The notes under the pieces are model-generated. The model saw only the letters and a list, made by a program, of their open reading frames with translations, searched no databases and had not been told where the DNA came from. This document shows positions 44,509 to 54,211 of a stretch of 54,687 nucleotides of DNA, one piece after another. A program made the translations under genes and the position numbers. Where the stretch lies: contig JAGAJL010000049.1 in NCBI GenBank assembly GCA_017626095.1, positions 1 to 54,687 on the forward strand, in the 5' to 3' direction. This stretch comes from Lachnospiraceae bacterium. Its GTDB lineage: Bacteria; Bacillota; Clostridia; Lachnospirales; Lachnospiraceae. Numbering within the stretch: position 1 is the first letter of the stretch; each line of letters opens with the position of its first letter.

Positions 44509-44542
44509 AAAAAAACGGATCAGTTGTTATCAACTAATCCGT
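44509..44542 (-). terminator. Intrinsic terminator downstream of the 450-residue lipoprotein gene
   Basis: ACGGATcAGTTG and CAACTaATCCGT pair around TTAT, followed on the minus strand by seven T. It lies about 115 bp beyond the stop and directly abuts the 46 bp repeat. Confidence 0.85.
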
Positions 44543-44658
44543 CTTCTGATTTTTACTTCTAAATCATTCCATAGACAATCAAATACCACCTAAAACATAT
44601 GGAAGTCCATATGATAAATTGATTCCCTTAAAGATTTCAATTCAACTTTGTCCAACCA

Positions 44659-46011
44659 TCATAAATTGATGTCTTTTGTATAAATTTCACTTACGATTTT
44701 TTCTTTACCCTCATAATCAATTTCCATAACCTTGAATACATTTTCTTCCTCAATCAGATAACCATATACCATGTTTTTACTCAGTCCTTTATAACACAGA
44801 AGACATACAATCTGTCTGTCCTCTTCCTCTACATGTTCTACCCAGTACATCAAAGGAATTCCATCATACTCCAAGTCATAATGATAGAGTAACATATCTT
44901 TTTCCTGTTTATCTGAAAAAAACAGTTTATCTTCTAAATATACGATAGTTGACATACTGGAAGGATAAAAAATGTATTTACTATACCACTCTGTTTGACC
45001 ATCGTTATTTAAATCGGAGCAAAAAACAGTTTTTGTGCTGACTTCATCCTTTAATTCCTCCGGTGTGGCCACAATCTCTTCACCACTGCCCTCCAATACA
45101 AGCCATTCAAAGTAATAGGAGTCCTCCTTAATGAAGCCTTTTTTTCCAAGTTCAGCCGTACTTTTGGCCAGTTTGTCATATCCGTCCTCTACAAAAGCAA
45201 TCTCAGGCACATAGGAAGCTGCTACCTTATTGATATATGCCTTCTCATATAATTCGCCTTTTTCATAGCAGGATAAAATAAAACCGTCCGAACATTTCTT
45301 ATTATAGTCAAAACTCGTTTCTATAAGATAATTCTTATGATCATATTCGACAAAACACAACTCCTGCGTGATTCCTTCATTTTCATAAGTCTTTTTAAAA
45401 CTGCCATCCTTTTGCCCCTGCAAAAATACCCGATGACTGTTTCCCATGGAGCCTCCATCATAAATCCATGCAAACAAATCATCATAACCGTCGTTATCTC
45501 CATCAATCAATAAAAACATGCCGCCATTGGCTGAATCCATACGTTCCTTGCATTCTGCCACATCGGGATTAACCGCATAATTCTCCAATTCTACATCTGT
45601 CACAACTTTATCACATACCTTGGATTGCAGGACTTTATTGATTTCTTCATTTTCCTTTTGAAGCAAATCTCTCAACATTTCCACAAATGAAGCATCAATA
45701 TAGGTTGGCGCATCTAAAACAATGCGCTCTTCTTTTTCATTTTCTATTTCAATATCTTTCTCTTCGTTGTTTTCATCTTCGTCACTTTTATCTTCGCCGT
45801 CTTTTAATTTACCCTTTTCTGTTTCATCGACTGCTAATTCGTCGTTTTCAGTTTCTCCATCTGTTGAATTCGTGTTTTCCAAATCGGCGCTTTCTTCGTT
45901 TTCTGCTGCATACTCTTTTTCCTGTGAAGAAACATCACCATTTTTACCACAACCAACACAAAATACCAGCATTCCCAAGAGCAGCATTATTTTACAAATT
46001 CTTTTTTTCAT
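44659..46011 (-). CDS. Lipoprotein with acidic linker, function unknown
   Basis: About 450 residues from MKKRICKIMLLLGM. The lipobox is CVGC, after which about 75 residues are almost all Glu, Asp, Asn, Lys and Thr. The folded part has Asp-rich repeat-like segments (IDGDNDGYDDLFAW, DLNNDGQTEWY) similar to calcium-binding FG-GAP/dockerin-like loops. The start is chosen over two upstream ATGs because AAGGGG lies about 12 nt before it. It stands alone with its own terminator. Confidence 0.72.
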   Translation of the reverse strand: MKKRICKIMLLLGMLVFCVGCGKNGDVSSQEKEYAAENEESADLENTNSTDGETENDELAVDETEKGKLKDGEDKSDEDENNEEKDIEIENEKEERIVLDAPTYIDASFVEMLRDLLQKENEEINKVLQSKVCDKVVTDVELENYAVNPDVAECKERMDSANGGMFLLIDGDNDGYDDLFAWIYDGGSMGNSHRVFLQGQKDGSFKKTYENEGITQELCFVEYDHKNYLIETSFDYNKKCSDGFILSCYEKGELYEKAYINKVAASYVPEIAFVEDGYDKLAKSTAELGKKGFIKEDSYYFEWLVLEGSGEEIVATPEELKDEVSTKTVFCSDLNNDGQTEWYSKYIFYPSSMSTIVYLEDKLFFSDKQEKDMLLYHYDLEYDGIPLMYWVEHVEEEDRQIVCLLCYKGLSKNMVYGYLIEEENVFKVMEIDYEGKEKIVSEIYTKDINL

Positions 46012-46255
46012 TTGTTTTCGCATCCCCTTTTTCTTTTTTCTGATCATCATTTTCTGCAATCCCTATAGTCTGCCTAATCTATATCCTTACTTTCCTATTC
46101 ACGAAAAAATAGACCGATTATCAACAAACTGTTCGGATAAATAATTTCATATAATATTATAGATGAATTTTTCATAAATTGATATTTTTTTACACGAAAT
46201 GGCATTTTTATTGTATGAAATGAAAAAAACGCTACGAGGCGCCCGGAGCAAAAGG

Positions 46256-46283
46256 TTGACTCTGCATCATGGAATGCTAAAAT
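46256..46283 (+). promoter_or_regulatory. Probable promoter of the aldo/keto reductase gene
   Basis: TTGACT and TAAAAT are 16 bp apart, about 90 bp before the gene. The 46012-46374 divergent spacer is otherwise AT-rich and without a gene I can support. Confidence 0.45.
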
Positions 46284-46374
46284 ATCCATGTGAGATACCA
46301 AAAATGATATAAAATATAATCCATTATATTCACACGAATAAGGCATTTGCAATACAAAAAAGGAGCACTTTTCT

Positions 46375-47295
46375 ATGAAAAAAATCCCGTTAAGTACTAC
46401 AAAAAAAGAAATTCCCGCCATTGGAGCAGGTTGTATGCGCATTGATTCTCTTTCTTTGGACGCACTCTGCCAATATATTGATACTTATATGGAATCGGGT
46501 ATCAATTTTTTTGATCATGCGGATATATATGGTGGCGGAAGATGTGAAGAGTTGTTTGGAAAAGCATTTTTAAAGACCGGTATCAAACGGGAAGATGTGA
46601 TCATTCAATCAAAATGCGGCATTGTTCCCGGCATTATGTATGATTTTTCCAAGGAATATATTTTACAATCCGTAGATTCGATTTTGCAAAGACTTCAGAT
46701 GGATTATCTGGATATTCTGCTTTTACACCGCCCTGATGCGCTGATGGAGCCGGAAGAAGTTGCTGCGGCATTTGATATTCTTGAGACATCCGGTAAAGTA
46801 TTACACTTTGGTGTTTCCAATCAAAGACCGATGCAGATCGAGCTTTTGCAAAAATATGCCAAACAAAAGCTGATGATCAATCAACTGCAGTTTAGTATTC
46901 CGGTTTCCAATATGATTGCAAGCGGTATGGAAGTAAATATGCAGACAGATGGTGCCATAGACAGAGACGGAAGCATTCTTGACTACTGCCGTCTGCATGA
47001 TATTACCATTCAGACCTGGTCGCCATTTCAATATGGATTCTTTGAAGGCGTATTTATCGGAAGTGATAAATATCCGAAGTTAAATGCACTTCTTGATAAA
47101 CTGGCTGAAAAATATAATGTTACTCCCACAACCATTGCCTCTGCATGGATTTTACGTCATCCGGCAAAGATGCAGTTAATTTCAGGTTCAACCAGTCCAA
47201 AGCGCATAAAAGAAATTGCTGCGGCATCTGATATCACACTTACCAGAGAAGAATGGTATCAGCTCTATCTTGCTGCCGGTCATATTTTACCGTAA
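46375..47295 (+). CDS. Aldo/keto reductase family protein
   Basis: 306 residues of the TIM-barrel aldo/keto reductase family. The catalytic set is visible: Asp in NFFDHADIYGGG with Tyr four residues later, Lys in IIQSKCG, His in DILLLHRPD, and the C-terminal NADPH site LISGSTSPKRIKE. AAAGGAG precedes the ATG. It is isolated; the substrate is unknown. Confidence 0.93.
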   Translation: MKKIPLSTTKKEIPAIGAGCMRIDSLSLDALCQYIDTYMESGINFFDHADIYGGGRCEELFGKAFLKTGIKREDVIIQSKCGIVPGIMYDFSKEYILQSVDSILQRLQMDYLDILLLHRPDALMEPEEVAAAFDILETSGKVLHFGVSNQRPMQIELLQKYAKQKLMINQLQFSIPVSNMIASGMEVNMQTDGAIDRDGSILDYCRLHDITIQTWSPFQYGFFEGVFIGSDKYPKLNALLDKLAEKYNVTPTTIASAWILRHPAKMQLISGSTSPKRIKEIAAASDITLTREEWYQLYLAAGHILP

Positions 47296-47317
47296 ATGTT
47301 TATGCAAGTTTTAAATA

Positions 47318-47462
47318 TGTTTTTCTTTTCGGATATCGTTTATTTGCAAATATTGTGTTCTTTGCAGATATAGTTTTCTTTACGGATATCGTTTTCTTGC
47401 AAATATAATTCTCTTTGCGGATATAGTTTTTCTACGGATATTTTTTCTTTGCAAATATGGAT
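47318..47462. repeat. Array of about eight 16-19 bp degenerate tandem repeats
   Basis: Units of the type TTTTCTTTGCGGATATAG repeat from 47318 to 47462, alternating between GGATAT and CAAATAT centres. The array fills the space between the facing ends of the aldo/keto reductase and the 262-residue lipoprotein. No terminator hairpin is evident in it. Confidence 0.7.
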
Positions 47463-47482
47463 TGTTTTTAGAAATAGCATTA

Positions 47483-48271
47483 TTACTTTAATTCAATTAC
47501 AATATCTCCACATTGCCACCTAAACGGTTGAGCAGGCTCCACCTGTTCAAATTCTGCCTCAATCACATAAGCATCCGCGTATTCATCAACTGCGATTTTT
47601 TCTGCTTGATAATCATATCCCCCGATATTACATACAATATCGGGGACATTTTCAGGATTTTTCAATCCGGCAATCGCATATTGGAGCAATCTGTCATCTT
47701 CACGTCGGTCCGTTTCCTTTAATATCCTTACCGACAAGACGGAACCATTATAATAAATCTTTTCTATACCAAATTTCATATCATTCGAAGAATCGTTTTC
47801 ATCTAATGAATCATTTTTATCCGTAAAATCATCCGCATCCTCAAAATCATCTTCAGTCGTAAAATCTTTTGAAAAGAAACTAAACTTGCATTCGGTCAGT
47901 TTCATTTTTCCCAAAAAAGTTTTTTGAAAATAATAGCACTTACTTATATCGGTCGATCCCGTAGTCTCTTTTACTGCTGCCCGGAATATCTTTTCGTCAT
48001 CTTCCATATAGCCTTCAAAGCAAATGCTGTACGAGGTATCCTCATACTCATAAATATAGTATTTTGTACTGCCCGGAACCGGTGCGTTTGAAACCGTTTT
48101 CACATCCACATAATCATCAAAATCTGATTCTCCGACCGCAATCAAATTTTCTTTTTTTAAGCTTTGAAACATCGCTTTTTTCTCTTTTTCATTTGCACCG
48201 CACCCGACAATCAAAACTGTGATTAGACATAGTAGCAAAATAAGAGCTAATTTTCTTATCCGAATCATCAT
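47483..48271 (-). CDS. Lipoprotein, function unknown
   Basis: 262 residues. The signal peptide ends in the lipobox IVGC (Cys about 24). A soluble domain contains a short acidic insert of near-repeats (DDFEDADDFTDKND, SLDENDSSND). I recognise no family. AGGAGG-like text upstream supports the start. It follows the giant TPR gene on the same strand by about 140 bp. Confidence 0.68.
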   Translation of the reverse strand: MMIRIRKLALILLLCLITVLIVGCGANEKEKKAMFQSLKKENLIAVGESDFDDYVDVKTVSNAPVPGSTKYYIYEYEDTSYSICFEGYMEDDEKIFRAAVKETTGSTDISKCYYFQKTFLGKMKLTECKFSFFSKDFTTEDDFEDADDFTDKNDSLDENDSSNDMKFGIEKIYYNGSVLSVRILKETDRREDDRLLQYAIAGLKNPENVPDIVCNIGGYDYQAEKIAVDEYADAYVIEAEFEQVEPAQPFRWQCGDIVIELK

Positions 48272-48414
48272 ATGATTTCTTTTCCTCCTAGTCCGCCGGT
48301 TGCCTTGCGTGGGGTTTATTTTTCTATTTCCTTTTTCCTTACCCCGCCAGCATTTTTAACAATCAAACATACTGTAAATATATTCATCTACCATTTCTGT
48401 ATCAGAATTTCACC

Positions 48415-51400
48415 TTACTCAGAAGCCTTCTCCATCATTTCCTCAAAATACCTGATTAATTCACCATATAACAACTCATTTCCAGAGCGATCCATTGCTT
48501 CTTCATACATACGTTTTGCATTGGCATAATCCTTCTCTATAAAATAGATATTGCCCAGATACAAACTCTTTTCATAGCACGCTTTATACTTGCAAAATGA
48601 ACATTTTTTACATTCATCAACCTTAGAAAGAAGCTCCTTGGCATAATTATAATTTCCGATACATGCCTGCAATTTGGCATATCTGCTAAGATTATACGGA
48701 CGTTCACGCAGGAAATTTAAAGTATTTTCTAAATTATCTTCCATATCCTTTATGTATTCCCGGATTTTCTTCATATACTTATCGTCAATTTCCTTACCGA
48801 GAATCAGACTGTTTATCACCAACGTCATGCATATATTTCTTTCAAAGTTATATCTCATTCTGTCTTCAGCAATTTCAAAACACTTTTTATTGTATTCAAT
48901 TGATTTTTCAATTCCGTCAAAAGAGGTCTCGTACCAATCACCCACAGCCTCTAAGCCTTCCGCATAAGCCTCGTTGTCCTTGCACAACTTCAGACTCTCT
49001 TCCGCCAACTGAAGTGCTTTTTCTCTATTTCCTTTGCGAAGTTCAATCTCTACGAGCGTCTTCTGATAAATATAGTCGGAACATTTTTCTTTTGCCGTAA
49101 TAAGAGCGTTGTCAAAGTCACCGGACCGTATATAGAAATCAGCAATGCTTGCATATGCATCCTCTTTGTTAAATCCCATCTCATCCACTGCTTTCACACA
49201 GCACTCAATGGCTTTGTCAAACTCTCCCATAGCAGTATAGCAGTCTCTCATATTCGTATATGGATTGGATGCTTTCTGTCCGGCATTTCTAAGACATTCC
49301 AGAGCCTTTTGTCCATACTCAATGGCCTTGTCATACTCACCCAGATATTTATAGCAACAACCGAGATTATTGTACGGAGACCAGAAATCCGGATCATGGG
49401 AGATAGCTGCCTCAAAATCCGCAATCGCCAGATCCAATTTGTATGCTCTCAAATAAACCAGACCGCGGTCAATATAAAAATCACAATTCGGATTTACATC
49501 AATCTCTCTTGATATTGCTTCAATTGCTTTTTCCAAATGCACCGGATCATATTTCCTACCATATAAATCCAAATAGTAATCCTTTACGATGGTACAGGCA
49601 TTTCGATAGGTATCTGCCTGTTCCAATACTTCTTCAAAGTATTCGATTGCTTTATCCATTTTATCGCGCAAATAATATACCATACCAAGTCCGTAAAGAA
49701 CCGGAACAACACGTCCAACCTGCTCCAATGCCTTGTTGTAGTATTTTTCTGCCTCATTCAAATATTTGTTATCATCATCTCTTCTGCACGGATGCATAAT
49801 AAAATCGCAGTAAGCAGTATATCCTCTCAATGCTTTTGGATTTTCATGGATGGACATAGCAAGATGCTTTTTCACCATGGCATGATTGGTCTCTGATTCA
49901 TCAAGTGCAGAGAGATGCCAATATAGCAGTCCTTTTACAAAATTAATCTCGGATACGTCCTCGATGTCAAAGTCCTCTTCATCACGCATAGAATCGATTT
50001 TATCCAATTCATGCAGGAGCGTTCTGTATACAATTTCATCTGCGTCGTCTTCGACCATGGTACGTCTAAGCTTGATATCCAACAGCTTCATTTTGGGCGA
50101 AAACTCTACTCCATTTTCCCTTGCTTTATCAAATACCGCCATACAGTCATCATCCTGACCAACCTCAAAAAACACCTGCGCAGCATAATAATAGGGGAGA
50201 AAATGTCCTGCATAAATATTTGTGGCATTATAATAGTCATCAATCACGCCCTGTCCCATATGTAATTCATAAAAGGCTCTCTGTCTTAAAACATATCCGG
50301 CATAGTATCTCCGATTCAGATCTAACAACTCATCACATTTATCAACACACTTATAGTATTCCTTGATTTCAAAGAACATGCCGGCCAATTGATAAAGTGC
50401 ATCCACTTTTTCATTCGGATCAGATGCTAAGGCAATTCCTTTTTCAAAATTTTCAATTGCTGCGTCGATATTGCCCAGATTGAAATAGCAGTTTCCTAAC
50501 ATGGTTGCAGCCATAGATTTTCTGGCAATACGCTTTTGTGTTTCTTCGCTTCCATCGTATACGGTATGATCAAGAATCCGATTCCACTCCTTTAAATGCG
50601 ACAGCCCTTCTTCATATCGTTCCATGGAACATAGTACTCGGCCAAAAAGATTGTGATATGCATACCATTCGTCCTCTTCTGGTTTCATGGTCGAAAGGAT
50701 TTCAACACACTTTTCACTTTCATTCATCTGAAACAGACACCATCCCAATTCTATCGGAAGCATCCCCTTTTTGAAGTGTTCATCTTCTATACCATTCTCG
50801 TATTCATCCGTCAGGATTTTTACATATTCTTCATTCGTAGCATTTATCAGCTGTTGAGCAACCGGGTGATTGCTGTTAACAGATAACAATGCTTCCAGCT
50901 TTTCTCTACACTCATAATATTTCTTTTGATGAAAATCAATTTTAGCCAGATGCAATTTTGCCGTATAGTGATCCGGATTTATTTCAATCGCTTTTGCAAA
51001 ATTAGCAAAGGCTAACTCTTCGTTTTCTGTTTCCCATTCGTATTTTCCAAGTGCATAATAAACACAATCGTCCTTAAAATCCTGATTTTTCAGAGTTTCC
51101 ACAACAGATGCGGCTTCTTCGTATTTTTTTCCAAACAACAATACATGCAGTTTGGAAACAGCCTGATAAGGATGACGGATGCCATATTCGTCAAGCTTTT
51201 CAACGACATTTCCCATATCGGAAAGAGCACATTCCATTCCCCATTCAAAGTCGGTTATCATTCCTTCCAAACGAAACAGTTCCGTCAGATACGCATCAAT
51301 ATCCGTATCCATTAATATATCCGTAATCTTAAGCTCCTCATACGGAAATTCGTCATCTGTCTGAATGCGGTTTGCAACATAATCCATAAAATCTCCCGGA

Positions 51401-51846
51401 AAGATTTTATTCAATTCCTTTTTATCTTCCAGAATTGCAAATACCTTATCAAAACATTTCCAAATCGCATGCGGCAGACGGTAATTTCCCATAAGAAATA
51501 CCAAAAGCTTTTCCCTTGCAATTTCTGTTGTTTCTAAAGAAACGCAAAACGGACAATCCAATAGCTGTTCCCATTCTTCTGTCTTGATTCTTCTTTCATA
51601 ATCCTCATACAATTCTTCCAAAGCATTCTGAAATTGACGTGCTTCTTCTGACTCCATTTTTTCTTCATGGCCGCTGCTCTTTGCATATTCTATTGCTACT
51701 TCAAACGCTTCTCTTAACTGCATAAATCCATCGGGATTATCCTCCGGATTGCATCCGGGCAGCAATTCCCTGTATGCGTTTTTGATTTCGTCCTCATTTT
51801 GTGTTACATCAATTCCCAATACTTTAAATGCCAACTTGAAATCCAT
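48415..51846 (-). CDS. Giant TPR protein with degenerate J-like N-terminus
   Basis: 1143 residues. Residues 1-60 resemble a J domain (FKVLGIDVTQNEDEIKNAYRE, then FMQLREAFEVA), but the essential HPD is replaced by NPE in GCNPEDNPDGF. From about 250 onward there are many TPR units, for example YYALGKYEWETENEELAFAN and YNNLGCCYKYLGEYDKAIEY. A C-terminal CKKCSFCKYKAC cluster may bind metal. It is cytoplasmic, probably a scaffold. AAGGGGAT precedes the ATG. Confidence 0.82.
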   Translation of the reverse strand: MDFKLAFKVLGIDVTQNEDEIKNAYRELLPGCNPEDNPDGFMQLREAFEVAIEYAKSSGHEEKMESEEARQFQNALEELYEDYERRIKTEEWEQLLDCPFCVSLETTEIAREKLLVFLMGNYRLPHAIWKCFDKVFAILEDKKELNKIFPGDFMDYVANRIQTDDEFPYEELKITDILMDTDIDAYLTELFRLEGMITDFEWGMECALSDMGNVVEKLDEYGIRHPYQAVSKLHVLLFGKKYEEAASVVETLKNQDFKDDCVYYALGKYEWETENEELAFANFAKAIEINPDHYTAKLHLAKIDFHQKKYYECREKLEALLSVNSNHPVAQQLINATNEEYVKILTDEYENGIEDEHFKKGMLPIELGWCLFQMNESEKCVEILSTMKPEEDEWYAYHNLFGRVLCSMERYEEGLSHLKEWNRILDHTVYDGSEETQKRIARKSMAATMLGNCYFNLGNIDAAIENFEKGIALASDPNEKVDALYQLAGMFFEIKEYYKCVDKCDELLDLNRRYYAGYVLRQRAFYELHMGQGVIDDYYNATNIYAGHFLPYYYAAQVFFEVGQDDDCMAVFDKARENGVEFSPKMKLLDIKLRRTMVEDDADEIVYRTLLHELDKIDSMRDEEDFDIEDVSEINFVKGLLYWHLSALDESETNHAMVKKHLAMSIHENPKALRGYTAYCDFIMHPCRRDDDNKYLNEAEKYYNKALEQVGRVVPVLYGLGMVYYLRDKMDKAIEYFEEVLEQADTYRNACTIVKDYYLDLYGRKYDPVHLEKAIEAISREIDVNPNCDFYIDRGLVYLRAYKLDLAIADFEAAISHDPDFWSPYNNLGCCYKYLGEYDKAIEYGQKALECLRNAGQKASNPYTNMRDCYTAMGEFDKAIECCVKAVDEMGFNKEDAYASIADFYIRSGDFDNALITAKEKCSDYIYQKTLVEIELRKGNREKALQLAEESLKLCKDNEAYAEGLEAVGDWYETSFDGIEKSIEYNKKCFEIAEDRMRYNFERNICMTLVINSLILGKEIDDKYMKKIREYIKDMEDNLENTLNFLRERPYNLSRYAKLQACIGNYNYAKELLSKVDECKKCSFCKYKACYEKSLYLGNIYFIEKDYANAKRMYEEAMDRSGNELLYGELIRYFEEMMEKASE

Positions 51847-51895
51847 AAATTATCCCCTTTTTGTATTTTTATTGAATCATTTCATCTTTCCTATC

Positions 51896-52057
51896 TTATT
51901 CATTGGCCCCTTTAATAGGCCGTGTCTCTTTCTCCGAATTGGCATGATCCACCGATGTATCTTGTCTACAGGCAGTTAGAGAGAATATTCCCATTACACA
52001 CATCAATAACATAATATTTTGTGTCTTTTTCTTTTTCAGGCTTTTCATTTTTGCCAT
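51896..52057 (-). CDS. Small lipoprotein
   Basis: 53 residues: a basic N-terminus (KSLKKKKTQ), a hydrophobic core and the lipobox LTAC, then a short polar tail. The ATG lies 2 nt after the DUF1697 stop with AAGTGGTGAAG upstream, so it is translationally coupled. The lipoprotein signal is good; the tail is too short to classify. Confidence 0.5.
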   Translation of the reverse strand: MAKMKSLKKKKTQNIMLLMCVMGIFSLTACRQDTSVDHANSEKETRPIKGANE

Positions 52058-52059
52058 GA

Positions 52060-52587
52060 TTACTTCACCACTTTCTTTATCGTATTTGCCGTTCGAATGG
52101 TAAGCTTCTCTGCAATACCGGCACCGGCTGTCTTTTTCCACCAGTTACATTTCTGATATGCTTTTCTGTCAAAAGTCCAAAAAATCACATTTTTATATAT
52201 CTCTATCATTTCAAGCCCTTGTGAAGGTGCTCCAACCAAATCGCATATCTTTTCTGGATTATCACCGGATAGAATAAAAATCAGATTGTCATACTTTTCT
52301 TTATCACCTGAATCCCACCATTTTGGCGAATGCAACAGAATATCTTTCAATTCATCCATTTTTATCACATAAGCAGGTACTTCAAGCCCAAACTGGTCGC
52401 TAAACATTCTTTCTATAACTACCTTTGCATTGTCTGTTTCAGAAGAAAAAACAATATTGCCACTATTAAGATAAGTGGAAACCGCCGCAAAACCCATTTT
52501 CTCAAATTCTGCCTTTAACTCCGCCATACTGATTTTGTTTTTTCCACTAATATTAATTCCTCTTAGAAAGGCAATATATTGATTCAT
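52060..52587 (-). CDS. DUF1697 family protein
   Basis: 175 residues with the family N-terminus AFLRGINISGKNKISMAEL and the YLNSGNIVF segment. The function of DUF1697 is unknown; it is a widespread small cytoplasmic protein. It lies 18 bp after the YbaK-like gene and overlaps nothing, and a small lipoprotein gene follows. Confidence 0.9.
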   Translation of the reverse strand: MNQYIAFLRGINISGKNKISMAELKAEFEKMGFAAVSTYLNSGNIVFSSETDNAKVVIERMFSDQFGLEVPAYVIKMDELKDILLHSPKWWDSGDKEKYDNLIFILSGDNPEKICDLVGAPSQGLEMIEIYKNVIFWTFDRKAYQKCNWWKKTAGAGIAEKLTIRTANTIKKVVK

Positions 52588-52605
52588 TTGCTTCTCCTAT
52601 GTATG

Positions 52606-53082
52606 TTAGCTATTTTCTACAAACTTGCAGACATCAACCCATTTTTCATACCCGGAATACTGTTCCAATTCCGAAATGGTAAGTTCAATCGCACTATTAG
52701 AACTCCCACAGGCAGGAAAAACCGTTTGAAATCTCTTCATGCTTTCATCCAGATACACTTTAACTCCATCGTTTATCCCAAAGGGACACACACCTCCTAC
52801 ACCATGTCCGATTAACGGCTCTACTTCTTCAAATGAAAGCATTTTAGCTTTGGTGCCAAAGGTTGCCTTATATTTCGCATTATCGATTTTAGTATCACCG
52901 GCTGTTACTATCAGAATTGCATGCTCTCCCACATGAAAGGACAAAGTTTTTGCAATACGTGCGCCTTCACAGTGAAGTGCTGTTGCCGCAAGCTCTACCG
53001 TTGCACTGGATACATCAAATTCCAGAATACGTTCTTCCATATTCCACTTTTTAAAATATTCTCTAACTCTCTCTATTGCCAT
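52606..53082 (-). CDS. YbaK/ProX-type aminoacyl-tRNA deacylase
   Basis: 158 residues of the YbaK/prolyl-tRNA editing fold. The conserved Lys lies in ARIAKTLSF and the substrate loop is GHGVGGVCPFG. Family members hydrolyse misacylated tRNA such as Cys- or Ala-tRNA(Pro). The exact specificity cannot be read from this sequence. It is first in a small operon with the DUF1697 gene. Confidence 0.9.
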   Translation of the reverse strand: MAIERVREYFKKWNMEERILEFDVSSATVELAATALHCEGARIAKTLSFHVGEHAILIVTAGDTKIDNAKYKATFGTKAKMLSFEEVEPLIGHGVGGVCPFGINDGVKVYLDESMKRFQTVFPACGSSNSAIELTISELEQYSGYEKWVDVCKFVENS

Positions 53083-53226
53083 AGCCTTTTCTCCTAAAAT
53101 ATCATATCATCAATACACCAGAAAATCTAAATCAATTATTTTACCTTCCTATTCACGTTCTAACATCATATGTTTGAAGAGCACCGGATTTTTCCGATGC
53201 CCTATTACTAAACTTGTTATTTTCTT

Positions 53227-53639
53227 TTATGATTTATGCATGATTTCAAGCATTTCTTTGGGAGTGACAATAAAGGATTTTACAGGAAAATGCTTGCTGT
53301 TTCCTGTAACAAGATATGCGTTATCATGTTCCTTGCGACCTTCCATAACCACTTCATAGAAAACGATATCCTTAGGATCAGGAATTATTTCTTCTACCGG
53401 AACCGCATCCACATATATTCCTCTATCAACGATTCCGTCAATCAATATCTCCACAGTATTTTGATCAAACTGAAATTTAGGTCGTGCTAAAACCTCCCGA
53501 TATTCTGCTATTATTTCATCACTTAATAAAGGAATCAGATCACCCAAAAGTACCTCATTGGCAATCTGTCCTGAAACAGACTGAAATTTAACATTGCGGA
53601 AACCAAAACATTTGTATCTATTACTGCATAATACCGCAT
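53227..53639 (-). pseudogene. PIN-domain toxin gene with a frameshift
   Basis: From ATG at 53639 (AGGAGA 8-9 nt upstream) one frame reads MRYYAVIDTNVLVSAML, the normal PIN start with the first catalytic Asp, then runs into a stop after about 34 codons. The next frame continues the family text (ANEVLLGDLIPLLSDEII, EYREVLARPKF, then EHDNAYLVTGN and the terminal PKEML). One missing base in an A-run near 53588 joins both. The intact form would be about 137 residues, an RNase toxin of the COG1569 type. Confidence 0.8.
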
Positions 53640-53653
53640 CGCATTGTCTCCTA

Positions 53654-53947
53654 TTATTTTGCCTTTCTAACCGCTTCAATTTCAGCATTTATTTCTTCCA
53701 ATGACATTTCTGTAGTTCCATTTTCCATCGCTGCATTGCTTAACTCCTGAAGGGCTCTTGCTGCTCTTTCAGCTTTATAATCAGTCTTTGGTAACGTCAT
53801 ATTAAAAGGAACACCATTTACCATGACCGATCTTTTCAAAAACATTCGCACTGCAGTAGATAAATCAATTCCTAATGCATCATATACAGCAGTTGCCTGA
53901 TTTTTTAATTCATCATCAATTCTAACTTGTACCAATGTAGTTGCCAT
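53654..53947 (-). CDS. RelB/DinJ-type antitoxin
   Basis: 97 residues from MATTLVQVRIDDELKNQA, an N-terminal ribbon-helix-helix (about 1-50, GIDLSTAVRMFLKRSV) and a C-terminal toxin-binding tail. AGGAGG lies 7 nt upstream. It precedes the frameshifted PIN gene by 14 bp. The pairing of a RelB-type antitoxin with a PIN toxin is known in Firmicutes. If the toxin is dead, the antitoxin is an orphan. Confidence 0.88.
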   Translation of the reverse strand: MATTLVQVRIDDELKNQATAVYDALGIDLSTAVRMFLKRSVMVNGVPFNMTLPKTDYKAERAARALQELSNAAMENGTTEMSLEEINAEIEAVRKAK

Positions 53948-54211
53948 ATCAAGCACCTCCTTAATTTGTTTGTAATTCAATTATACTGTATTGTATGACA
54001 ATGTCAATCAAATAATACTTATATTCACAAATTACTACTTCTTATTATATTCAAAAGAATCTATAATCATTCTAAGGAAATGCTTACTATAAGGGCATCG
54101 AATTCCTTATGCCGCTCATTATCTGTATTGGCAAAAATATATTATCTCAGTTTTGTAATCAGCTTGTGCAATGTCTTCTATAATCTCTTATAATATTATA
54201 CAATCTTGCCT

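Noticed and set aside
44351-44533. 60-codon frame with an internal peptide repeat
   Set aside because: It is explained by the 90 bp period of the DNA repeat and overlaps the terminator.
53640-53688. Longer start for the PIN protein overlapping the antitoxin gene
   Set aside because: That reading gives non-family text; the true N-terminus is in another frame after a frameshift.
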